Made by a program: the position numbers and the translations under genes
Shown: positions 5,372 to 11,093 of the stretch, in pieces
How positions within the stretch are numbered: position 1 is the stretch's first letter
How the letters are laid out: every line of letters starts with the position of its first letter
Notes under the pieces: generated by a model
The model's input: the letters and a program-made list of their open reading frames with translations, nothing else
Told to the model about the DNA's origin: nothing
Database searches by the model: none
NCBI GenBank assembly: GCA_038209965.1
Contig: JBBQXF010000142.1
Location: 1-11,093, forward strand
DNA length: 11,093 nt
DNA from: JALONO01 sp038209965
GTDB lineage: Bacteria > Bacteroidota > Bacteroidia > Cytophagales > Thermoflexibacteraceae
Reading direction: 5' to 3'

Positions 5372-8300
5372 TTAAATAATCACGCAGCGGTTATTTTTCC
5401 AGTCTTCTTCGACGCTCTTGAATTTCACCTCTTTTTTGACGGTTCCGTCGGCGTATTGCACGCTCACTTTGTCATTGCGGCCGGGGGTGCGCACTGCGGC
5501 CACCGGCTTGGTGATCTCCACGTTTTGGCGGGGGAGCTGGGGAACTTGGCGGCGGTTGTTGGCCGGGGTTTGCGTGCTGACGCTCTCCTCACTGCCTTCT
5601 TTCTGGGCCACCATTCGCTGCCGCTCGGCCCGGCGCTGCCGTTCTTCCTGTTCGCGTTGCCGCTGGGCATCGTGCAGCACTTCCTCATTGTCCACAAACA
5701 AGAATACTTTGCTCAAGAAACCGCTCGTTTGCTCGTTCAGCCCATTTACAAAGCCCTTGAAAAGCTGAAAACCTTCAAATTTGTAGATCAACAACGGATC
5801 TTTTTGTTCCAAGGAAGCAAACTGGACTTGTTGGCGCAGGTCGTCCATTTCGCGCAGGTGCTCTTTCCAATACTGGTCGATCAGGGCCAGCACGATACTT
5901 TGTTCCAGGACATGGACTACCGACTTGCCGCTCGTTTCCACCGATTTGGCCAGATCGGCGATCACGTCCAGCCGTCGCCGTCCTTCGCCAAAAGGAATCA
6001 CCACGTTTTTGATCACATTGCCTTGATTGGCGTGCAGCGAGGCCAATTGTGGATAGATCACTTCGGCCAAATGCTGGTTCTTCTGATTATAATTGTCCAG
6101 CGCTTCTTCGTAGAGTGTTTCGCCCAACTTTCCGACCGTGCCCATCTTCAAGGCCGATTCGCTGATCTGGGTCGTAAACCCAAAAGTAGTAAAAGTTTTG
6201 AGCTGAAAATCATCGTACTCCTCTTTGCTGCTCTCCACGATTTCGTGCGCAACGTCGTAGAAGGTGGTCATCACGTCCAATTTGAGGCGGTCGCCGAGCA
6301 GGGCATTGCGGCGGCGGGCATACACTACTTGCCGCTGCTTGTTCATCACGTCGTCATATTCCAACAGCCGCTTGCGGGTACCGAAGTTGTTTTCCTCCAC
6401 CTTTTTCTGGGCGCGCTCGAGCGAGGCCGTGATCATCGAGTGTTGGATCACTTCGCCTTCTTCCAGCCCCATCCGATCCATGATTTTGGCGATCCGTTCG
6501 GAGCCAAACAAACGCATCAGGTTGTCTTCCAAAGCCACAAAAAACTGGGAAGATCCGGGGTCACCTTGTCGGCCCGACCGCCCGCGCAACTGGCGGTCGA
6601 CCCGGCGCGAATCGTGGCGTTCGGTGCCCACTATGGCCAGTCCGCCCGATCTGCGCGATTCTGGGGTGAGCTTGATGTCAGTGCCCCGACCCGCCATGTT
6701 GGTGGCAATCGTCACCGTGCCGGGAACCCCGGCATTGGCCACAATATCGGCTTCGCGGGCGTGCTGTTTGGCGTTGAGCACTTGGTGCGGGATTTTGCGG
6801 ATTTGCAGCATCCGGCTCAGCAACTCGGAGTTTTCGACCGAGGCCGTGCCCACTAGCACTGGCCGGCCCGCGTTCACGAGGGCTTGGATCTCTTCGGCCA
6901 CGGCATTGTACTTTTCGCGGGCCGTTTTATATACTTTGTCCTCGTGATCTTTGCGGACTGCCTTCACGTTGGTGGGGATTTCTACCACATCCAATTTGTA
7001 GATGTCCCAAAATTCGCCCGCTTCGGTGCTGGCTGTACCGGTCATCCCGGCCAGTTTGTGGTACATCCGAAAGAAATTTTGCAGTGTAATGGTGGCGTAG
7101 GTTTGGGTGGCTTCCTCGATCTTGACGTTTTCCTTGGCCTCGAGTGCTTGGTGCAACCCGTCGGAAAAGCGACGGCCATCCATGATCCGGCCCGTGTTTT
7201 CATCCACGAGCTTCACTTTGCCATCGTCCACAATGTATTCAGTATCGCGCTCAAACAAAGTGTAGGCTTTGAGCAACTGGTTGACACTGTGAATCAACTG
7301 GTTCTTGGTCGTGTAATCGGTGATGAGCTGATCCTTGGCCCGGAGTTTGGCATCGGCATCCAGTTCGGGGTTGCGTTCAATGACGGCCAAATTGCTCCCC
7401 AAGTCGGGCAGAATGAAGAAACTGTTGTCTTCGCCCGATTCGGTGATCAGGTTGATGCCATTTTCGGTCAAATCCACCGAGTTGTTTTTCTCATCAATCA
7501 CAAAATAAAGCGGCTTGTCGGCTTCGGGCATGGCCTTGGAATTATCCTGCAAGTAGAAGTTTTCCACTTTTTGCATTTTGGCCCGGATGCTCGGCTCGCT
7601 CAGGAACTTGATGAGTGGTTTGCTCTTGGGCAAGCCCCGGTGGGCGCGGAACAAAGCCCGCCCGCCCTCTTCGTCATTGCCGGTTTCCAGTTTCTTTTTG
7701 GCTTCGGTCAAAAAGCCGTTGACCAAGCGCTTTTGGGCCTCCACCAATTTGAGGATGCGCGGTTTCAGTTCAAAATATTGCTTTTCTTCTTCGTTGCCCT
7801 CGCCCACTGGGCCCGCAATGATGAGCGGGGTCCGGGCATCATCGATGAGCACCGAGTCCACTTCGTCCACCATGGCGTAGTGGTGTTTGCGTTGCACGAG
7901 TTCCTCGATTTCGCGCACCATGTTATCGCGCAGGTAATCGAAGCCAAATTCGTTGTTGGTTCCGTAGGTGATGTCGGCTTGGTAGGCCCGGCGGCGCATG
8001 AAGGTATTCGGCTGGTGCTTGTCAATGCAATCGACGCGCAGGCCGTGGAACTCAAAAAGTGGGCCCATCCATTCCGAATCGCGCTTGGCCAAGTAGTCAT
8101 TCACCGTAACAATGTGCACCCCTTTACCGCCCAGGGCATTCAGATAGGCGGGCAACGTGGCCACCAATGTTTTGCCCTCGCCGGTGGACATTTCGGCGAT
8201 TTTTCCGTCGTGCAACACGATACCACCGATCAACTGCACATTGTAATGCACCATTTCCCAAGTGATCTCGGTGCCAGCGGCCAGCCATTTGCTGGCCCAC

Positions 8301-8788
8301 ACGGCCAAATCCTCGCCGTTGGCTCTTTGCTCGATGAGCACTCCGGGCCGGGCAGCCGCAATTTCGCGATCCAGCGGGGTGGCCTTCACCACCAGTTTGC
8401 CGTTGTCTTTCCACCGCCGGGCGGTTTCGCGCACCACGGCAAAAGCTTCGGGCAAGATTTGCCGCAGCGTTTCTTCCAGTTTCTTGTCTTCCTCTTTGCC
8501 CAATTTATCGATTTGGTTGAAAAGCTTCTCCTTTTCGTTGATGTCCATCTCGGGATCAGCGGCAATCTGCTGGAGGATAGCAGCCTTTTGGGCCTCAATG
8601 TCTTGGAGCGAGGTTTTGATCGTCGCCTTGAAGAAAATGGTCTTCTCCCGGAGTTCGTCGTCCGAAATGTTTCCCAGCTTGTCATATTCCACATTGATAG
8701 CGGCCACCAGCGGTTCCAGTTGCTTGAGGTCGCGCTGTGATTTGGTGCCAAATAGCTTGGCCACACCTTTGGTGATAAAGTCTATCAT
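5372..8788 (-). CDS. secA: Protein translocase ATPase SecA
   Basis: SecA is the motor ATPase that pushes unfolded preproteins through SecYEG across the inner membrane. The chosen ATG at 8788 gives MIDFITKGVAKLFG, the usual SecA beginning, and 1,138 residues; a start further upstream at 8863 would add 25 residues unlike the family. Motifs (numbered from this start) are the Walker A-type GEGKT at 203-207, VTVNDYLAKRD near 228-237, GTNNEFGFDYLRDN at 276-289, DEVD at 308-311, GMTGTA at 581-586, VLVGTASVE near 644-652, NMAGRGTDIKL at 697-707 and the QLRGRSGRQGDPG arginine-finger region at 733-745. Compared with E. coli SecA (901 residues), it has an extra charged segment at about 335-425 before the preprotein-binding part, as known for Bacteroidota. 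The C-terminus has a Gln/Glu/Arg-rich helix, then a linker and a KSVEEDWKNNRCVII ending instead of the Cys-rich zinc-binding tail. A terminator follows and a leader of about 155 nt precedes it, so it is likely transcribed alone. Confidence 0.97.
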   Translation of the reverse strand: MIDFITKGVAKLFGTKSQRDLKQLEPLVAAINVEYDKLGNISDDELREKTIFFKATIKTSLQDIEAQKAAILQQIAADPEMDINEKEKLFNQIDKLGKEEDKKLEETLRQILPEAFAVVRETARRWKDNGKLVVKATPLDREIAAARPGVLIEQRANGEDLAVWASKWLAAGTEITWEMVHYNVQLIGGIVLHDGKIAEMSTGEGKTLVATLPAYLNALGGKGVHIVTVNDYLAKRDSEWMGPLFEFHGLRVDCIDKHQPNTFMRRRAYQADITYGTNNEFGFDYLRDNMVREIEELVQRKHHYAMVDEVDSVLIDDARTPLIIAGPVGEGNEEEKQYFELKPRILKLVEAQKRLVNGFLTEAKKKLETGNDEEGGRALFRAHRGLPKSKPLIKFLSEPSIRAKMQKVENFYLQDNSKAMPEADKPLYFVIDEKNNSVDLTENGINLITESGEDNSFFILPDLGSNLAVIERNPELDADAKLRAKDQLITDYTTKNQLIHSVNQLLKAYTLFERDTEYIVDDGKVKLVDENTGRIMDGRRFSDGLHQALEAKENVKIEEATQTYATITLQNFFRMYHKLAGMTGTASTEAGEFWDIYKLDVVEIPTNVKAVRKDHEDKVYKTAREKYNAVAEEIQALVNAGRPVLVGTASVENSELLSRMLQIRKIPHQVLNAKQHAREADIVANAGVPGTVTIATNMAGRGTDIKLTPESRRSGGLAIVGTERHDSRRVDRQLRGRSGRQGDPGSSQFFVALEDNLMRLFGSERIAKIMDRMGLEEGEVIQHSMITASLERAQKKVEENNFGTRKRLLEYDDVMNKQRQVVYARRRNALLGDRLKLDVMTTFYDVAHEIVESSKEEYDDFQLKTFTTFGFTTQISESALKMGTVGKLGETLYEEALDNYNQKNQHLAEVIYPQLASLHANQGNVIKNVVIPFGEGRRRLDVIADLAKSVETSGKSVVHVLEQSIVLALIDQYWKEHLREMDDLRQQVQFASLEQKDPLLIYKFEGFQLFKGFVNGLNEQTSGFLSKVFLFVDNEEVLHDAQRQREQEERQRRAERQRMVAQKEGSEESVSTQTPANNRRQVPQLPRQNVEITKPVAAVRTPGRNDKVSVQYADGTVKKEVKFKSVEEDWKNNRCVII

Positions 8789-8948
8789 AAATAATGTATG
8801 GTGAATGTGGCTGGCATCAGTCCCCCAGCCCGACAAAACAATGTTGGTAAATGTTTGCCCCAAACGGACAAATCAACTAGCCACTAACCGCCCAAAGACA
8901 AAACAATGCCAACTAATGGCTAGTCTGTCAATTTGGCACAAAGGCGCG
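8789..8948 (-). promoter_or_regulatory. secA 5' leader with direct and inverted repeats
   Basis: If transcription starts just after the -7 box at 8949-8956, the secA message carries a leader of roughly 155 nt. The leader contains an exact 12-base direct repeat, GACAAAACAATG as read on the + strand, at 8832-8843 and 8897-8908. It also has an inverted repeat CTAGCCACTA (8877-8886) with TAATGGCTAG (8914-8923), nine of ten pairs, and a GTTGG/CCAAC pair that could form an alternative stem. No small open frame with a SecM-like arrest sequence was recognised. A regulatory function is an inference. Confidence 0.4.
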
Positions 8949-8956
8949 CAAAGTTA
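8949..8956 (-). promoter_or_regulatory. secA promoter -7 element (TAACTTTG)
   Basis: On the - strand this reads TAACTTTG followed by CGCGC, a full match to the Bacteroidota -7 consensus TAnnTTTG. A -33 TTTG box is not seen at the usual 19-base spacing. It sits directly after a T-run (8965-8959) that may mark the end of the upstream oxidoreductase transcript. Confidence 0.55.
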
Positions 8957-8958
8957 CG

Positions 8959-8979
8959 AAAAAAAGCCAGATGTTGGGC
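8959..8979 (-). terminator. Weak candidate terminator after the FAD oxidoreductase gene
   Basis: On the - strand a short GCCC-A/T-GGC hairpin (about 8966-8979, four pairs with one bulge) is followed by seven T (8965-8959). It lies about 27 bases after the stop of the oxidoreductase. The stem is short, so the call is tentative. Confidence 0.3.
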
Positions 8980-9005
8980 CATTCTGCCGAAAGGGCGCGC
9001 CCTGA

Positions 9006-10154
9006 TCAGGCAAAAGATCGGGCCATTTGGCCGGCCACCTCCCCCCCGGTGAGCGTGCCCAAGGCCACGCCCATGCCCCCCATGCGCACCCCCAACGTGA
9101 CCCGGGGCGAACTGGCCCACGGCTGGACAATGGGCGTTTTGGTGGCACCAAAGGCCATGATGCCCGCCCAGCGCTGCGCCACTGCAAACGGCTGGCCCGG
9201 CAAAATGGTGTGCCGCAGCAGGTGCTCCAGTGCCGCCATGATGCGCTCGGTAGTGGCCAAGTGGGTGGTGGTTTCGCCCGCAAAGTCCAAGTTGCGGCCC
9301 CCGCCCAACAGCACCCGATCGCCCACGTTGCGGAAGTAGTAGTAGCCTTCGTCCAAGTGGAACGCGCCCCGGAATTTGAGGTGGGGCAATGGTTCGGTGA
9401 TCAGCACTTGGCCCCGCCCCGGGGCAATGTCCAGCCCCGGGATGAGTTGGCTGGTGAAGGCATTGGTGCAAATCCCGACCTGTTGGGCCGCGAAACCCAG
9501 CGCTTCGCCCGTGTGGGGGTCGCGCACCTGCACCGACACCCGCTGCCCGTCGGCACTGAGCGCGGTAACTTCACAGCCGGTGAGCAGCCGGGCCCCCAGT
9601 TGTTGGACGTACTGCCACAGGGCCGCCATCATTTGGCCGGTGTTGATTTGCCCCTCCAAGGCATTTTTGATCACCGACTTGACCGATTGGCCATTAAAAC
9701 CAAAAGTGGCCACCGGCTGATTTAGCACCGAAAATACCGGCTGGGCAAAAATGGGGGCCAATAGTTCATTCACCCGGTCCAGGTGGGCCAGGGCGGGCAG
9801 TTCCCGATCCGACAGCAACTCGTAGCCGCCCAGTGGCTCAAACCCGATCCGGGCATCGCCCAGCCGCTGGCGCAACTGGTGCAGGCCCCGCCAGCGCTGC
9901 TCCACCAAGGCCACCACTTCGTCGGCGGGCATAACGGCCAAGTCGGCCAGCAGTTCGGTCAGGCTGCCAAAACAGGCAAACCCGGCATTTTTGGTACTGG
10001 CCCCGGTGGGCAGCAGGCCCCGCTCCAGCACCAGTACCGAAGCCCCGGGCTGGGCCTCCAGCAGTGAGGCGGCGGCCGACAGCCCGACGATCCCCCCGCC
10101 AATGATGAGGTAATCGTAGTTGATGAATGATTGGGTTTCCCAGAAACTGAGCAT
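9006..10154 (-). CDS. FAD-dependent oxidoreductase, DAO/glycine-oxidase-like
   Basis: The protein belongs to the DAO family of FAD enzymes that oxidise the C-N bond of amino acids or secondary amines, releasing an imine. The N-terminal FAD-binding fold is clear: YDYLIIGGGIVGLSAA (glycines 19-21 and 24) followed by the acidic residue ending strand 2 (VLERG, Glu44) and the family's STKNAGFA stretch at 53-60 next to the flavin. The C-terminal part has GYYYFRNVGDRVLLGGGR, QRWAGIMAFGATKTPIV and GMGVALGTLTGGEVA, the usual closing flavin-binding segment. There is no signal peptide or membrane helix, so it should be cytosolic. The ATG at 10154 gives 382 residues; a TTG at 10163 could add three. It is divergent from the short-chain dehydrogenase gene with a gap of 196 bases. 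Substrate is open: glycine, sarcosine, a D-amino acid or a polyamine conjugate are all possible, and no thiamine genes nearby support a ThiO role. Confidence 0.88.
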   Translation of the reverse strand: MLSFWETQSFINYDYLIIGGGIVGLSAAASLLEAQPGASVLVLERGLLPTGASTKNAGFACFGSLTELLADLAVMPADEVVALVEQRWRGLHQLRQRLGDARIGFEPLGGYELLSDRELPALAHLDRVNELLAPIFAQPVFSVLNQPVATFGFNGQSVKSVIKNALEGQINTGQMMAALWQYVQQLGARLLTGCEVTALSADGQRVSVQVRDPHTGEALGFAAQQVGICTNAFTSQLIPGLDIAPGRGQVLITEPLPHLKFRGAFHLDEGYYYFRNVGDRVLLGGGRNLDFAGETTTHLATTERIMAALEHLLRHTILPGQPFAVAQRWAGIMAFGATKTPIVQPWASSPRVTLGVRMGGMGVALGTLTGGEVAGQMARSFA

Positions 10155-10350
10155 GAGGATCAAGCGTTGTGCACCAGCAAATTAACAAAAACAATGGCGC
10201 TTTTGCCAACTTTCGTTGATTGGCCACTGGCCCACCACTGGCCCACTGCGTGGCTTAGCCCGGCTGCCCAATGCCATTTGGGCAGTGAACCGCCGATTTT
10301 CCCAAAAAAATGCTAATTTAGGCCACTAATCCAACCGATACTTAACCATA
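10155..10350. other. Divergent intergenic region with short repeats
   Basis: The region separates two diverging genes and must hold both promoters. It carries a perfect 11-base tandem repeat CCACTGGCCCA (10224-10234 and 10235-10245) and an 8-base inverted repeat CTGCCCAA/TTGGGCAG with a 6-base loop (10264-10285). TAATTTAG at 10314-10321 matches the -7 consensus at seven of eight positions and lies 29 bases before the + strand start, but no -33 box is well placed. On the - strand no clear promoter was found. Confidence 0.5.
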
Positions 10351-11093
10351 ATGAAAATGCTAAAAGAAAAATTTGACTTGACCGGAAAAGTAGCCCTCAT
10401 CACGGGGGCGAGCAAGGGCATTGGCGAGGCAATGGCCGAAATCTTTGCCGAAGCTGGGGCCAAAGTGGTGGTGAGCAGCCGCAAACAATCGGCCGTGGAC
10501 GAAGTGGCCAACCAACTGATCGCCAAGGGCTACGCCGCCACTGCGGTGGCCTGCAACGTGGGGGACTTGGCCCAGCTCAAGGATCTGGTCGACGCCACGG
10601 TGGCCGCTTATGGCGGGGTCGACATCGTGGTCAACAACGCCGCCACCAATCCCGTGTTTGGGCCGGTGCTGCTCACCGAAGAGTCGGCGTTTGACAAAAT
10701 CATGGATGTCAACGTGAAAGCGGCCTTCGAGCTGGGCAAGCTCGTGTACCCGATCATGGCCCAGCGCGGGGGCGGCTCCATCATCAACATCAGCAGCATC
10801 GGCGGCCTCATGCCCGAGCCGGGGCTGGGCATCTACAGCGTGAGCAAGGCCGCCCTCGTGATGCTCACCAAGGTAATGGCCAAAGAATGGGGCGCGGTTG
10901 GGATCCGGGCCAATGTGATCTGCCCCGGCCTGATCCAGACCAAGTTCAGCGAAGCCCTGTGGAAAAACGAAGAAATGTTGACCAAATCGGTGCGCAAACT
11001 GCCCATTGCCCGCATCGGCCAACCGGACGACATAGCCGGGATGGCCCTCTACCTAGCCTCCGAGGCTTCGGCCTACACCACCGGGGCCGTGTT
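10351..11093 (+). CDS. Short-chain dehydrogenase/reductase, DHRS4-like (3' end outside window)
   Basis: This is a classical SDR enzyme with a Rossmann fold that uses NAD(P)(H) to interconvert alcohols and ketones. It shows TGASKGIG at 18-25, an NNAA motif, an ISSIGG segment with the catalytic Ser, YSVSK with the catalytic Tyr and Lys, and CPGLIQTKF after the active site. Several stretches match the DHRS4 (peroxisomal carbonyl reductase) pattern: VVVSSRKQ, NAATNPVFG and the SEALWKNEE region. The Arg after strand 2 (SSRK) points to NADP(H) rather than NAD(H). The start at 10351 gives MKMLKEKFDLTGKVALITG; the in-frame ATG at 10357 would also work. The frame stays open for 247 codons to the window end, and only the last few residues (the usual VDGG tail) should be missing. 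The likely substrate class is ketones or aldehydes; this is inferred from the family. Confidence 0.92.
   Translation, partial: MKMLKEKFDLTGKVALITGASKGIGEAMAEIFAEAGAKVVVSSRKQSAVDEVANQLIAKGYAATAVACNVGDLAQLKDLVDATVAAYGGVDIVVNNAATNPVFGPVLLTEESAFDKIMDVNVKAAFELGKLVYPIMAQRGGGSIINISSIGGLMPEPGLGIYSVSKAALVMLTKVMAKEWGAVGIRANVICPGLIQTKFSEALWKNEEMLTKSVRKLPIARIGQPDDIAGMALYLASEASAYTTGAV

Noticed and set aside
5456..8740. Long + strand open frames opposite secA (for example 5456-6856 and 6884-8740)
   Set aside because: They are antisense shadows caused by the codon preference of secA; no motifs, and secA on the other strand is certain.
8789..8863. N-terminal extension of SecA from an upstream start at 8863
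   Set aside because: The extra 25 residues are unlike SecA, whereas the ATG at 8788 gives the usual short N-terminal helix.
1..11093. Many TTGGCC and GGCCAA hexamers across the window as a possible uptake or restriction signal
   Set aside because: They mostly fall in frame as TTG GCC (Leu-Ala) or on the reverse strand of the same, so codon preference explains them.

Overview
The window most likely comes from the chromosome of a Bacteroidota bacterium. The evidence is a SecA of about 1,138 residues with the extra segment after the DEVD box and no C-terminal zinc finger, a TAACTTTG match to the Bacteroidota -7 promoter element (TAnnTTTG) upstream of secA, weak or absent Shine-Dalgarno sequences, and a small PepSY-TM-like membrane protein typical of that phylum. 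Coding DNA is moderately GC-rich and favours TTG for Leu and GCC for Ala. Two intergenic stretches (about 776-1256 and 4326-4727) are clearly AT-rich.

Layout, left to right. (1) The 3' end of a monofunctional glutamate formimidoyltransferase gene of histidine degradation, + strand; the window opens one codon after the expected catalytic His. (2) An AT-rich repeat block at 778-1124: two roughly 149-bp tandem units bounded by near-identical 21-bp inverted ends, with a third end copy that creates a 44-bp near-perfect palindrome. (3) A compact + strand cluster at 1257-3362: a lipoprotein with a mainly helical mature part, a 172-residue helical soluble protein (neither recognised), and a YfcE/MJ0936-type metallophosphoesterase, with gaps of 2 and 4 bases that suggest one transcript. 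(4) Facing it on the - strand, a GRDP-like protein with two membrane helices and an acidic Ser/Asp/Cys tail. (5) An AT-rich intergenic stretch with a long imperfect hairpin. (6) On the - strand, a PepSY-TM-like protein and, upstream of it, secA, separated by a strong intrinsic terminator. (7) A secA leader of about 155 nt with internal repeats, then a - strand FAD-dependent oxidoreductase of the DAO/glycine-oxidase type. (8) Divergent from it, a + strand short-chain dehydrogenase resembling DHRS4-type carbonyl reductases, cut by the window end.

Most genes are housekeeping or common metabolic genes and do not obviously form one pathway. The parts not explained by known families are the lipoprotein/helical-protein pair with its phosphoesterase neighbour, the repeat block directly in front of it, and the odd C-terminal tail of the GRDP-like protein. 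No CRISPR array, tRNA, rRNA, transposase or phage gene was seen.
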